DNA from: Streptomyces longhuiensis
GTDB taxonomy: Bacteria > Actinomycetota > Actinomycetes > Streptomycetales > Streptomycetaceae
Assembly (NCBI RefSeq): GCF_020616555.1
Contig: NZ_CP085173.1
Span: 1,984,001 to 2,048,000, forward strand
Length of the DNA: 64,000 nt
Reading direction: 5' to 3'
Shown here: piece after piece, positions 1 to 8,767 of the stretch
Numbering within the stretch: the stretch's first letter is position 1
Layout of the letters: each line of letters opens with the position of its first letter
Position numbers and translations under genes: made by a program
The notes under the pieces: generated by a model
The model's database searches: none
Seen by the model: the letters and a program-made list of their open reading frames with translations, nothing else
Told to the model about the DNA's origin: nothing

Positions 1-2
1 GC

Positions 3-524
3 ATCACCAAGCCGATCCTCTACCGGCACTTCGGCGACAAGGGCGGCCTCTACGCCGCGCTCGCCAAGCGCCACACCGACGCGCTGCTCGCCTCGCTGCG
101 GGCCGCGCTCGACGCCCCGGCCGAGCGCCGGCAGCGGGTCGAGTCGACACTCGACACCTATCTCGCGGCGATCGAGGCGAGCCCTCAGGTGTACCGCTTC
201 CTCATGCACCCCTCGGAGAGCGTGTCCGAGAGCGCAGCGCCGGGCGAGCAGGGCTTCTACGTGGGCAAGCACTCCGCTCCCCTGCTGCGCCGCATGGGCG
301 AGGAGCTCGCCGAGGTCATCGAGGAGCGCGTCGACCTCGGCCCCGGCAGCCAGCAGCTCGCGCGGGTCTGGGGCCACGGAATCGTCGGCATGATGCACGC
401 CGCGGGCGACTGGTGGCTCGGCGAAAGGCCCTGCTCGCGGAGCGAGTTGGTCAGCAGCCTGGCCGACCTGCTGTGGGGCAGGCTCGCGGCGGCGGGCGAC
501 AAGGTGGGCGGGCCGGGGTTCTAG
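3..524 (+). CDS. TetR-family transcriptional regulator, 5' end missing
   Basis: The gene runs in from the left edge of the window; 173 residues of its C-terminal part are visible. The first readable residues (ITKPILYRHFGDKGGLYAAL) are the end of a TetR helix-turn-helix: the recognition helix plus the following Tyr-Arg-His-Phe segment. The rest is the variable ligand-binding/dimerisation domain, so no ligand can be named. It ends 10 bases before the convergent deformylase gene. The start codon lies outside the window. Confidence 0.85.
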   Translation: MTKPILYRHFGDKGGLYAALAKRHTDALLASLRAALDAPAERRQRVESTLDTYLAAIEASPQVYRFLMHPSESVSESAAPGEQGFYVGKHSAPLLRRMGEELAEVIEERVDLGPGSQQLARVWGHGIVGMMHAAGDWWLGERPCSRSELVSSLADLLWGRLAAAGDKVGGPGF

Positions 525-534
525 CCCGGAGGAT

Positions 535-1089
535 CTAGGACGCCGCCGTACCGGTCGCCCAAGGGGCCCGCGCCGCCTGGCGCAGCACCCTGCGGCGGCG
601 CCACCCCGTGACGTGGTCCGTGTAGACCCGCCCCTCCAGGTGGTCGCACTCGTGCTGGAGACAGCGGGCGAACCAGCCCGTGCCGTGCACGACCAAGGGC
701 TCTCCCCGCACGTTCACGCCCTCCACGAGGACATGGTCGAAGCGGGGCGTGCCCGCCTCCAGGCCCGGCAGCGAGAGACAGCCCTCCGGGCCGCGCACGA
801 CCACGCCGTCCGCCTCGACGAGGCGCGGGTTCACGATGTGCCCGAGGTGGCGGACGTCCTCGTCGTCGGGGCAGTCGTACACGAACACCCGCGCGGACTC
901 ACCGATCTGGTTCGCCGCGAGGCCCACGCCCTGGGCGGCGTACATCGTCGCGTACAGGTCTTCCACAAGACGGCCGAGCGAGGGCCCGAAATCTGTCACC
1001 TCCTCGCAGGGCGTGTGCAGCACGGGATCACCGAGCAGGGTCAGGGGTCTTACGCGCCCGGAGGCGCCCGGGATCGAGCCGTGTCGCAT
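535..1089 (-). CDS. def: Peptide deformylase
   Basis: Removes the N-formyl group from the initiator methionine of nascent cytosolic proteins; Fe2+/Zn2+ hydrolase. All three family motifs are present: GVGLAANQIG (motif 1), EGCLS with the metal-binding Cys (motif 2) and CLQHECDHLEG with the two metal His residues and catalytic Glu (motif 3). The reading frame extends upstream, but ATG at 1089 gives the usual length (184 aa) and begins just before the conserved LTLLGDPVL segment. A TACCCT hexamer ends 7 bases upstream of this ATG, suggesting a leaderless mRNA. Streptomycetes usually have several deformylases; this may be an accessory copy. Confidence 0.93.
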   Translation of the reverse strand: MRHGSIPGASGRVRPLTLLGDPVLHTPCEEVTDFGPSLGRLVEDLYATMYAAQGVGLAANQIGESARVFVYDCPDDEDVRHLGHIVNPRLVEADGVVVRGPEGCLSLPGLEAGTPRFDHVLVEGVNVRGEPLVVHGTGWFARCLQHECDHLEGRVYTDHVTGWRRRRVLRQAARAPWATGTAAS

Positions 1090-1230
1090 GGCCGTAAGGG
1101 TACGGTCAGGGCGAGCCCCGGATCCGGGGTGGTGCCGCGGTTCGGGCTCAAAGGTGGATCTCGATAGGCTGACTCCACCAGGCGATGCCGGGGGCAGGCG
1201 CGGCGCCGTACGCAAGGAGGATCCAGAACG

Positions 1231-2469
1231 ATGTCAGGCAACTCGGAGCCGCTGACTCCGCGGGCCAAGCTGGCCGTCACGGCGGGCAAGGCGGCCGCGG
1301 CGGTGTCCCGCGCGGCGGGCCGCGGCAGCGGATCGGTGATCGGCGGCAAGGTCGCGCTCAGGCTCGACCCCGAGCTGCTCGGGCGGCTTGCGCAGCATCT
1401 GGACGTGGTGCTCGTCTCGGCGACGAACGGCAAGACCACCACCACGCGGCTGATCGCGGAGGCCCTGCGCGCCGCCGGCCCCGTCGTGTCGAACGCGCTC
1501 GGCGCGAACATGCCCGCGGGCATCACGTCGGCGCTCGCCGGCGGCTCGGACGCGAAGTTCGGCGTGATCGAGGTCGACGAGAAGTACCTCGCGGGCGTCG
1601 CCCGCGACACCGCGCCCAAGGCGATCGCGCTGCTCAACCTCTCGCGCGACCAGCTCGACCGCGCCGCCGAGACCCGCATGCTCGCCGAGAAGTGGCGCGA
1701 GGGCCTGGCCGGTTCGAAGGCGATCGTCATCGCGAACGCGGACGACCCGCTGGTCGTCTGGGCCTCGTCCTCCTCGCCGAACGTGGTGTGGGTCGCCGCC
1801 GGTCAGGAGTGGAAGGACGACGCGTGGTCCTGCCCGTCGTGCGGCGGCGTGATGCAGCGCCCCGGCGACGACTGGTACTGCGGCGAGTGCGGCTTCCGCC
1901 GTCCGACGCCCAGCTGGGCGCTCCAGGGCGACTACGTCCTCGACCCGCACGGCTCGGCCTGGCCGATCCACCTCCAGCTCCCCGGCCGCGCCAACAAGGC
2001 GAACGCGACCTCGTCGGCCGCTGTCGCCGCCTGCTTCGGCGTGCCGCCCCAGGTGGCCCTCGAGCGCATGTACCAGGTGCAGGCGGTCGCGGGACGCTAC
2101 GACGTCGTGCAGTTCCTGGGCCGTGACCTGCGTCTCCTGCTCGCGAAGAACCCGGCGGGCTGGCTCGAAACGTTTTCCCTGATCGACCCGCCGCCCACTC
2201 CGGTGATCCTTTCGGTCAACGCGCGCGGCGCCGACGGCACCGACACCTCCTGGCTGTGGGACGTCGACTACACGCGTCTGGCCGGTCACCCGATCTTCGT
2301 GATCGGCGACCGCAGGCTCGACCTCGCCGTGCGGCTCGAGGTCGCCGGCCTGGACTTCCGGGTCTGCGAGAGCGTCGACGAGGCGGTGCAGTCCGCCCCG
2401 CCCGGGCGGATCGAGCTGATCGCCAACTACACCGCGTTCCAGGACGTCCGCCGCCGCGTCGGCAACTGA
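1231..2469 (+). CDS. murT: Lipid II isoglutaminyl synthase, Mur-ligase-type subunit MurT
   Basis: With GatD it amidates the alpha-carboxyl of D-Glu in lipid II to D-isoglutamine on the cytoplasmic side of the membrane. The 412 aa protein has a Mur ligase central domain with an ATP-binding loop (SATNGKTTTTR, around residue 69) and a Cys4 zinc ribbon (Cys201, Cys204, Cys217, Cys220) inserted as in known MurT proteins, followed by the C-terminal DUF1727 region. ATG is preceded by a strong AAGGAGG site. A TAGGCT hexamer at 1165-1170 may be the -10. Only 17 bases separate it from gatD, so the two are co-transcribed. Confidence 0.93.
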   Translation: MSGNSEPLTPRAKLAVTAGKAAAAVSRAAGRGSGSVIGGKVALRLDPELLGRLAQHLDVVLVSATNGKTTTTRLIAEALRAAGPVVSNALGANMPAGITSALAGGSDAKFGVIEVDEKYLAGVARDTAPKAIALLNLSRDQLDRAAETRMLAEKWREGLAGSKAIVIANADDPLVVWASSSSPNVVWVAAGQEWKDDAWSCPSCGGVMQRPGDDWYCGECGFRRPTPSWALQGDYVLDPHGSAWPIHLQLPGRANKANATSSAAVAACFGVPPQVALERMYQVQAVAGRYDVVQFLGRDLRLLLAKNPAGWLETFSLIDPPPTPVILSVNARGADGTDTSWLWDVDYTRLAGHPIFVIGDRRLDLAVRLEVAGLDFRVCESVDEAVQSAPPGRIELIANYTAFQDVRRRVGN

Positions 2470-2486
2470 GACCCCGCAGAGGATTC

Positions 2487-3221
2487 ATGAGCATGAGCGA
2501 CAACGGCCTTCGTCTTGTCTGGGTCTACCCCGACCTCCTGAGCACGTACGGCGACCAGGGCAACGCCCTCGTCGTGGAGCGACGCGCCCGCCAGCGCCGC
2601 CTCGACGTGCACCGCCTCGACGTGCGCAGCGACCAGCCGGTGCCCACCTCGGGCGACATCTACCTGATCGGCGGCGGTGAGGACCGGCCGCAGCGTCTCG
2701 CCGCGGAGCGGCTGCGCCGCGACGGCGGTCTCCAGCGGGCCGTGGCCAACGGCGCGATCGTCTTCTCGGTCTGCGCCGGTTACCAGATCCTCGGCCACGA
2801 GTTCATCAACGACCTGGGCGAGCGCGAGCAGGGCCTCGGCCTGCTCGACGTGGTGTCCACGCGTGGTGAGGGCGAGCGGTGCGTCGGCGACGTACTGGGC
2901 GACATCGACCCGCAGTTGGGGCTCCCCCCGCTGACGGGCTTCGAGAACCACCAGGGCATCACGCACCTCGGTCCGTCGGCGCGGCCCTTCGCCCGCGTGC
3001 AGATCGGCAAGGGCAACGGCACGGGTGACGGCACGGAGGGCGCGTTCAACGACACCGTGTTCGGCACGTACATGCACGGCCCCGTCCTCGCCCGCAACCC
3101 GCTGATCGCGGACCTGCTCCTGAAGCTGGCCCTCGATGTCAACGCGCTGCCGCCGGTCGACGACCGCTGGTACGAGGCGCTGCGCAACGAGCGGATCACG
3201 GCGGCTCAGCAGCCCGCCTGA
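2487..3221 (+). CDS. gatD: Lipid II isoglutaminyl synthase, glutaminase subunit GatD
   Basis: Class I glutamine-amidotransferase-like subunit that releases ammonia from glutamine for MurT. The nucleophile is in VFSVCAGYQILG (Cys96 from this ATG) and a candidate catalytic His in GTYMHGP (His197). The N-terminus VWVYPDLLSTYGDQGNA is typical of GatD/CobB-CobQ-like amidotransferases. A second ATG six bases on (2493) is an equally good start and would number the Cys 94, as in Staphylococcus aureus GatD. 244 aa; same operon as murT. Confidence 0.92.
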   Translation: MSMSDNGLRLVWVYPDLLSTYGDQGNALVVERRARQRRLDVHRLDVRSDQPVPTSGDIYLIGGGEDRPQRLAAERLRRDGGLQRAVANGAIVFSVCAGYQILGHEFINDLGEREQGLGLLDVVSTRGEGERCVGDVLGDIDPQLGLPPLTGFENHQGITHLGPSARPFARVQIGKGNGTGDGTEGAFNDTVFGTYMHGPVLARNPLIADLLLKLALDVNALPPVDDRWYEALRNERITAAQQPA

Positions 3222-3364
3222 TCACGCTCCCGCACAAGTGAGCGGGGCAGTCCAGCAGGCGGACGCCGGGTGCGTCCCCGCCCCCTCCCGCCGGTAGGGT
3301 GGCGGGGATCCAGCCCGGACGACGTGGTCCGGTCATCGGCCCACGTTGCAAAGGTTTTCGGGCT

Positions 3365-4390
3365 ATGCGTATTGGTGTCCTCACCTCCGGCGGAGACTGC
3401 CCCGGCCTGAACGCGGTGATTCGTTCGGTCGTGCACCGTGCCGTCGTCGACCACGGCGACGAGGTCATCGGCTTCCACGACGGCTGGAAGGGCCTGCTGG
3501 AGTGCGACTACCGCAAGCTCGACCTGGACGCGGTGGGCGGCATCCTCGCCCGCGGCGGCACAATCCTCGGCTCGTCGCGGGTCCAGCCCGCGCATCTGCG
3601 CGACGGCGTGGAGCGGGCCAGGGGCCATGTCGCGGATCTGGGTCTGGACGCGATCATCCCGATCGGCGGAGAGGGCACGCTGAAGGCGGCCCGCCTCCTG
3701 TCCGACAGCGGCCTCCCGATCGTCGGCGTACCGAAGACGATCGACAACGACATCGCTGTCACGGACGTCACCTTCGGCTTCGACACGGCCGTCGGCGTCG
3801 CGACCGAGGCGCTCGACCGCCTCAAGACGACCGCCGAGTCCCACCAGCGCGTCCTGATCGTCGAGGTCATGGGCCGTCACACCGGCTGGATCGCGCTGCA
3901 CTCGGGCATGGCCGCGGGCGCCCACGCCATCGTCGTGCCGGAGCGCCCCTTCGACATCGAGGAGCTGGCCACGAAGGTCGGCGAGCGGTTCTCCGCGGGC
4001 AAGAAGTTCGCCATCGTCGTGGCCGCGGAGGGCGCCAAGCCCGCCCCCGGATCCATGGAGTTCGACGAGGGCGTCAAGGACATGTACGGCCACGAGCGCT
4101 TCGCGGGCATCGCCACGCGGCTCTCCGGTGAGCTGGAGCAGCGCCTGGGCAAGGAGGCCCGCCCGGTGATCCTCGGTCACGTCCAGCGCGGCGGCACTCC
4201 CACCGCGTACGACCGGGTGCTCGCCACGCGCTTCGGCTGGCACGCCGTCGAGGCCGTGCACCGCGGCGAGTTCGGCATGATGACGGCGCTGCGCGGCACG
4301 GACATCGTGATGGTGTCGCTCGCCGAGGCCGTGGAGACGCTGAAGACGGTTCCGCAGGAGCGGTACGCCGAGGCGGAGTGCGTTCTGTAG
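3365..4390 (+). CDS. pfkA: 6-phosphofructokinase
   Basis: Phosphorylates fructose 6-phosphate to the 1,6-bisphosphate in glycolysis. The 341 aa protein shows GVLTSGGDCPGLNAVIR (nucleotide loop), PIGGEGTLKAA, PKTIDNDI with the catalytic Asp, and the MGRHTGWIA sugar-phosphate segment. The Gly in GGEGT is the residue associated with ATP use, where PPi-dependent enzymes carry Asp (GGDDT), so ATP is the likely donor. ATG at 3365 is chosen because the protein begins directly with MRIGVLTSGGD; the upstream extension looks random. A TAGGGT hexamer at 3295-3300 could be its -10. A strong terminator follows. Streptomyces typically have three pfkA paralogues. Confidence 0.95.
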   Translation: MRIGVLTSGGDCPGLNAVIRSVVHRAVVDHGDEVIGFHDGWKGLLECDYRKLDLDAVGGILARGGTILGSSRVQPAHLRDGVERARGHVADLGLDAIIPIGGEGTLKAARLLSDSGLPIVGVPKTIDNDIAVTDVTFGFDTAVGVATEALDRLKTTAESHQRVLIVEVMGRHTGWIALHSGMAAGAHAIVVPERPFDIEELATKVGERFSAGKKFAIVVAAEGAKPAPGSMEFDEGVKDMYGHERFAGIATRLSGELEQRLGKEARPVILGHVQRGGTPTAYDRVLATRFGWHAVEAVHRGEFGMMTALRGTDIVMVSLAEAVETLKTVPQERYAEAECVL

Positions 4391-4406
4391 TTCCTGCTTG
4401 AAGAGT

Positions 4407-4438
4407 CTGCCCCCGGTCGCAGCCGCGACCGGGGGCAG
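4407..4438 (+). terminator. Intrinsic terminator after pfkA
   Basis: A perfect 14-bp inverted repeat (arms 4407-4420 and 4425-4438, loop AGCC) lies 16 bases after the pfkA stop and is followed by TTCTAC. It also argues that the next gene begins after it, at 4494. Confidence 0.9.
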
Positions 4439-4493
4439 TTCTACTCTGGTGCGGACAGACAGCCCACAACCAGTACCAATCAGGAGCCGGCGG

Positions 4494-5444
4494 ATGGATC
4501 ACAGCGGGCACGGCATGAACATGGATCTGCCGCCGTTCACGCTGGGGCGAGGCCTCGCATGGTCGGCGGACCCCTTCTTCCTGATCGGGTGCCTGGTGGC
4601 GCTCGGCCTGTACGGCTGGGGCGTCGTGCGGCTCGCGCGGCGCGGTGACAGCTGGCAGGTGGGCCGCACGCTGTCGTTCGTCGTCGGCGTGCTGACCGTG
4701 ATGCTGGTGATGTGCACCAAGCTGAACGACTACGGCATGGTCATGTTCTCCGTGCACATGGTGCAGCACATGGTGATCAGCATGCTGTCGCCGATCCTGC
4801 TCCTGATGGGCGCCCCGATCACGCTCGCGCTGCGGGCGATGCCGGTGGCGCGGCGCGGTGCCAAGGGGCCGCGCGAGCTGCTCCTGATGTTCCTGCACAG
4901 CCGGTACATGCGGATCATCACGCATCCCGCGTTCACGATCCCGCTGTTCATCGCGAGCCTGTACGCGCTCTACTTCACGCCGATCTTCGACACCCTGATG
5001 GGTTCGAAGGTCGGGCACATCGGCATGATGGTGCACTTCCTCGCCGTCGGCCTGATCTTCTTCTGGCCGATCATGGGCGTGGACCCGGGACCGCACCGCC
5101 CCGGCTACGTGATGCGGATGCTGGAGCTCTTCGCGGGCATGCCCTTCCACGCGTTCTTCGGTATCGCGCTGATGATGGCGTCCGGGCCGATGATCGGCAC
5201 GTACGAGCACCCGCCGGCCTCGCTCGGGATCGACGCGCTGGCGGACCAGACGGCGGCGGGCGGCATCGCGTGGGCGTTCAGTGAGGTGCCCTCGGTGCTC
5301 GTCCTGCTCGCTCTGCTGTTCCAGTGGAAGAAGTCCGAGGACCGGCAGGCGCGCCGCAAGGACCGGGCCGCCGACCGCGACGGCGACCAGGAGCTGGCCG
5401 CGTACAACGCGTACCTCGCCTCACTGAACACACGCGGGCAGTAG
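4494..5444 (+). CDS. Cytochrome c oxidase assembly factor CtaG-like membrane protein
   Basis: A 316 aa polytopic membrane protein of the caa3_CtaG (PF09678-type) family, thought to help assemble cytochrome oxidase or handle copper at the membrane. About seven hydrophobic segments are visible (for example FFLIGCLVALGLYGW and LSFVVGVLTVMLVM), with conserved His in HMVQHMVISML and a Met/His-rich N-terminus (MDHSGHGMNM) that could bind copper. The ATG follows CAGGAG with 7 bases spacing; the frame is open further upstream but runs into the pfkA terminator. The C-terminal tail is charged and cytosolic. Confidence 0.88.
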   Translation: MDHSGHGMNMDLPPFTLGRGLAWSADPFFLIGCLVALGLYGWGVVRLARRGDSWQVGRTLSFVVGVLTVMLVMCTKLNDYGMVMFSVHMVQHMVISMLSPILLLMGAPITLALRAMPVARRGAKGPRELLLMFLHSRYMRIITHPAFTIPLFIASLYALYFTPIFDTLMGSKVGHIGMMVHFLAVGLIFFWPIMGVDPGPHRPGYVMRMLELFAGMPFHAFFGIALMMASGPMIGTYEHPPASLGIDALADQTAAGGIAWAFSEVPSVLVLLALLFQWKKSEDRQARRKDRAADRDGDQELAAYNAYLASLNTRGQ

Positions 5445-5528
5445 CGCGGGGCGCCCCTGAGGGGTGACCATGGTGTTCAGCCGTGGTCCGGGCGCTGCGC
5501 CGTCCGGGTTGCCGGGAGGAGGCGGGCG

Positions 5529-5687
5529 ATGCCCGGATCGATGAAGACGATGGGGGTGCTCACCGTCGGCGCCCTCGTCGCGGTGACGGCCTACACGGTG
5601 GCACTCGGGAGCAACGGCTGGCTGTGGTTCGGCTGGGTCGTGCTCGGTCTGCTCACCCTCGGGATGGCCGCGTCGCGCAGCACCTGA
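5529..5687 (+). CDS. Small hydrophobic membrane protein, function unknown
   Basis: A 52-residue ORF with an excellent ribosome site (GGAGGAGG ending 5 bases before ATG). The sequence has two hydrophobic stretches (VLTVGALVAVTAYTVAL and WLWFGWVVLGLLTLGMAA) joined by a short GSNG turn, so a two-span membrane hairpin is expected. It sits directly downstream of the CtaG-like gene in the same direction and may be co-transcribed. Small proteins of this type recur in actinomycetes; no function can be assigned. Confidence 0.65.
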   Translation: MPGSMKTMGVLTVGALVAVTAYTVALGSNGWLWFGWVVLGLLTLGMAASRST

Positions 5688-5724
5688 CGCGTGGCCGGTG
5701 CCGCGCGAGAGCGGGTCCCGAGCC

Positions 5725-6135
5725 TCAGAAGCGGAAGACGTATCCGGTCGACGCTTGCATCGTGCACGCGTTGGCGTACGTCTTCTGCCAGGTGATCTGC
5801 TTGCCGCGGTACGTGCCGCTCGCACTGACAGTGACCGGGGCGTAGACCTGGGTGCACATCTCCGGATCCGCGGCGAGCGCGTCCAGGTTCCCGTGCGCCC
5901 TGTCGAGTGCGCCGCACGCCTCGGACGCGTGCGGGTGGTGTCCCCACGCCTCCGGCTCGCAGCGCAGGAGCTCACCGCGGATCCACGAGCCCTGGTCCCC
6001 GGAGACGGTGAGGAAGACCCCTTGGGGCGCGGGCGGGTCGGTGGCTGCGGCGCGGGCGGGGCCGGCCGCGGCGAGGGCGGTGAGGGCCGCGGCGAGGGCG
6101 GTGAGGACTGCGGCGGCGAGAACGTGCGGACGCAT
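5725..6135 (-). CDS. Secreted subtilisin-inhibitor-like protein (SSI family)
   Basis: Extracellular serine protease inhibitor of the Streptomyces subtilisin inhibitor family (136 aa precursor). A signal peptide (MRPHVLAAAVLTALAAAL...ARA) is followed by the typical LTVSGDQGSWIRGELLRCEP start of the mature domain. Four Cys are in the family pattern (RCEP, EACGAL, EMCTQV, NACTM) for two disulfides, and the protein ends in the standard GYVFRF. The reactive loop reads CTQVYAPV, so the P1 residue, normally Met or Lys, is Gln (codon 5848-5850); this is unusual. The long upstream frame is a shadow of plsC. Confidence 0.92.
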   Translation of the reverse strand: MRPHVLAAAVLTALAAALTALAAAGPARAAATDPPAPQGVFLTVSGDQGSWIRGELLRCEPEAWGHHPHASEACGALDRAHGNLDALAADPEMCTQVYAPVTVSASGTYRGKQITWQKTYANACTMQASTGYVFRF

Positions 6136-6324
6136 GCGGGACCTCCGGTGAGGGCGCGGGACGAAGGGAGGCCAGGGCACTCCCTGCGCCGTGCGGCCAC
6201 CAAGCGGACGCGCCGTACGGTCCCCCGGCCGGAGGTCCGGCGAGGTCCGAACGGGCTCTCGCGCGAGGGCCGCCGATTGGTTACTGTGCGCACGCATCTG
6301 GATCCACGGGGAAGGCGGCCCAGC

Positions 6325-7047
6325 ATGTTCTACCGACTGCTCAAGTACGTGATTCTGGGCCCATTGCTGCGGCTGGTCTTCCGGCCCCGCATCGAGGGGC
6401 TCGAGCACGTGCCGGAGTCGGGCGCGGCGATCGTCGCGGGCAATCACCTGTCGTTCTCGGACCACTTCCTGATGCCGGCCATCCTGAAGCGGCGCATCAC
6501 GTTCCTGGCGAAGGCGGAGTACTTCACGGGGCCCGGCATCAAGGGCCGGCTGACGGCCGCGTTCTTCCGCAGCGCCGGTCAGATCCCCGTGGACCGCTCC
6601 GGCAAGGAGGCGGGCCAGGCCGCGATCCGCGAGGGCGTCGGTGTGCTGAGCAAGGGCGAGCTGCTCGGGATCTACCCGGAGGGCACGCGCTCGCACGACG
6701 GGCGGCTCTACAAGGGCAAGGTCGGTGTGGCCGCGATGGCCCTCAAGGGGCAGGTCCCGGTGATCCCCTGCGCGATGATCGGCACCTTCGAGGCGCAGCC
6801 GCCCGGCCAGGTCATCCCGAACCTCCACCGTGTGACGATCCGCTTCGGCGAGCCCCTGGACTTCTCGCGCTACGCGGGCATGGACGGCGAGAAGGCGATC
6901 CTCCGCGCGGTCACGGACGAGATCATGTACGCGATCCTCGGCCTGTCCGGCCAGGAGTACGTCGACAAGTACGCGGCCGACGTCAAGGCCGAGGCCGAAG
7001 CGGCCAAGGAGAAGGCACGGAAGTTCCCGCGGATGCCGCTGAGCTGA
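6325..7047 (+). CDS. 1-acyl-sn-glycerol-3-phosphate acyltransferase (PlsC family)
   Basis: Transfers an acyl chain to lysophosphatidic acid in phospholipid synthesis at the inner face of the membrane. The 240 aa protein contains the catalytic HX4D motif (GNHLSFSDHF), the second-block Arg region (IPVDRSG), the substrate-binding YPEGTRS and the late VIPCAMIGT block. A hydrophobic N-terminus (LLKYVILGPLLRLVF) anchors it. The tail is a charged Lys/Ala/Glu helix. ATG at 6325 was chosen because the long upstream frame overlaps the inhibitor gene antisense and lacks coding character. Confidence 0.9.
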   Translation: MFYRLLKYVILGPLLRLVFRPRIEGLEHVPESGAAIVAGNHLSFSDHFLMPAILKRRITFLAKAEYFTGPGIKGRLTAAFFRSAGQIPVDRSGKEAGQAAIREGVGVLSKGELLGIYPEGTRSHDGRLYKGKVGVAAMALKGQVPVIPCAMIGTFEAQPPGQVIPNLHRVTIRFGEPLDFSRYAGMDGEKAILRAVTDEIMYAILGLSGQEYVDKYAADVKAEAEAAKEKARKFPRMPLS

Positions 7048-7085
7048 GCTTGGGGCAGCTCGGGCGCCCGGCGGCGACGGCATGA

Positions 7086-7119
7086 AGACGGCCCGGCCCC
7101 TGGGGAGGCCGGGCCGTCT
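7086..7119. terminator. Bidirectional terminator between plsC-type gene and peptidase gene
   Basis: Perfect 13-bp inverted repeat (7086-7098 with 7107-7119, 8-base loop) between two convergent genes. Confidence 0.85.
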
Positions 7120-7141
7120 CAGGTTCACCGCGGGACGGTGG

Positions 7142-8746
7142 TTACGGCTTGGGCGTGGCGTGCGGGGTGCAGGTCACGTCCTTGCTGTCCGTCTTGCCGG
7201 TGAGCAGGTAGGTGTCGACCCGGTCGTTGATGCACGGGTTGGTCAGGCCGGTGACACCGTGGGAGCCCGCGTCCTTCTCGGTGATCAGGCGCGAGCCCTT
7301 GAAGCGCTGGTGCAGTTCGACGGCGCCCTTGTAGGGGGTGGCCGCGTCACGGGTGGACTGGACGATCAGAACGGCGGGCAGGCCCTTGCCGGTCTTCACG
7401 TTCACGGGGGTCTGCTGCTTGGTGGGCCAGGTGGCGCACGGCAGGTTCATCCACGCGTTCGCCCACGTCATGAACGGATAGTCCTTGTGCAGACGCGTGT
7501 TGTCGCGGTCCCACTTGTTCCAGCTGGTGGGCCACTTGGCGTCGGCGCACTCGACGGCCGTGTAGACCGCGTTGCCGTTCTCCGACGAGGCGTTGCCCGC
7601 GGTGTCCGACATGTCGGGGGCCACGGCGTCGACGAGCGCCTGGGTGTCCCCGGCGACGTACTTGCTCCACACCTGCGCGACCGGCACCCACGACGAGTCG
7701 TAGTACGGGGCGCTCTGGAAGAAGCCGATCAGCTCGGCGGGGCCGACGACGCCGCCGATGGGGTTCTTCTTGGCGGCGGCGCGCAGCTTCAGCCACTGGG
7801 CCTCGACCTTGGCCTGCGTGTCACCGAGGTGGAAGGAGGCGTCGTTCTTCGCCACCCACGACGTCCAGTCGTTCCAGCGGCCCTGGAAGGCGACGTCCTG
7901 GCCGAGGTTGGCCTCGTACCAGATGTTGTCGCGCGACGGGTCGACGACGCTGTCGACGATCATGCGGCGGACGTGGCCCGGGAAGAGCGTGCCGTAGACG
8001 GCGCCCAGGTACGTGCCGTAGGAGACGCCCAGGTAGTTGAGCTTCTTCTCGCCGAGGGCGGCGCGGATGACGTCGAGGTCGCGCGCGGTGTTCGGCGTGG
8101 TCATCTGCGGCAGCATGTCGCCGCTCCGCTCGGCGCAGCCGTCCGCGTACTCCTTGGCGAGCTTGCGCTGGGCGAGCTTGTCGGCCTCGGAGTCGGGGAC
8201 CGGGTCGGCCTTGGGGGCCTTCACGAACTCCTGCGGGTCGATGCAGGAGATCGGCGCGGAGTGACCGACGCCGCGCGGGTCGAAGCCCACGAAGTCGTAC
8301 GCCTTCGAAGTCTTCGTCCACAGCGGGTTCTTGGAGGTCACGCGCGCCGGGAAGCGCATGCCCGAGCCGCCGGGGCCGCCCGGGTTGTAGACGAGGGCAC
8401 CCTGGCGCTCGTCCTTGGTGCCGGTGGAGCCGATGCGGTCGACGGCCAGCTTGATCTGCTTGCCGTACGGCTTCGCGTAGTCGAGCGGCACCGTCACCCA
8501 GCCGCACTGGATGGGCTTGGCTATGCCCCAGTCGGCGGGGCAGTCCTTCCAGTCGATGCCGGCCTTGGCGGCACGGTCCGCCGCGACGGCCGCACCGCGG
8601 GCCTCACGGTCCTGGCCGGTCCGGGAGTCCGCGCTCGCCACCGGCGCCGCCATCGCTCCGGCAATCAGGGTCGCCGCCACCAGGGTTCCGGCGGAGCCGA
8701 TCACCGCCGTCCGGCTGCTTCGACTGGTAAGTCGAGTCCGTCTCAA
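7142..8746 (-). CDS. Secreted alpha/beta-hydrolase, tripeptidyl aminopeptidase (TAP) family
   Basis: Likely an exported serine peptidase that removes N-terminal tripeptides (Tap/SlpD/SlpE family). The chosen start is TTG at 8746 with GGAGG six bases upstream, giving 534 aa and a signal peptide (basic MRRTRLTSRSSR, then a hydrophobic run ending APVASA). The nucleophile is in GVSYGTYLG, the acid in VQSTRDAATP and the His in DAGSHGV. The C-terminal TAP-like domain (VNVKTGKGLPAVLIV onwards) is intact, with several Cys that could form disulfides. From memory the orthologue sits beside urease in S. coelicolor too. Confidence 0.9.
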   Translation of the reverse strand: MRRTRLTSRSSRTAVIGSAGTLVAATLIAGAMAAPVASADSRTGQDREARGAAVAADRAAKAGIDWKDCPADWGIAKPIQCGWVTVPLDYAKPYGKQIKLAVDRIGSTGTKDERQGALVYNPGGPGGSGMRFPARVTSKNPLWTKTSKAYDFVGFDPRGVGHSAPISCIDPQEFVKAPKADPVPDSEADKLAQRKLAKEYADGCAERSGDMLPQMTTPNTARDLDVIRAALGEKKLNYLGVSYGTYLGAVYGTLFPGHVRRMIVDSVVDPSRDNIWYEANLGQDVAFQGRWNDWTSWVAKNDASFHLGDTQAKVEAQWLKLRAAAKKNPIGGVVGPAELIGFFQSAPYYDSSWVPVAQVWSKYVAGDTQALVDAVAPDMSDTAGNASSENGNAVYTAVECADAKWPTSWNKWDRDNTRLHKDYPFMTWANAWMNLPCATWPTKQQTPVNVKTGKGLPAVLIVQSTRDAATPYKGAVELHQRFKGSRLITEKDAGSHGVTGLTNPCINDRVDTYLLTGKTDSKDVTCTPHATPKP

Positions 8747-8767
8747 CTGAGGCCTCCGTACATCGAT

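Noticed and set aside
2256..2486. Longer open frame upstream of gatD
   Set aside because: It is a shadow of the murT end in another frame; gatD begins with the conserved segment after ATG 2487.
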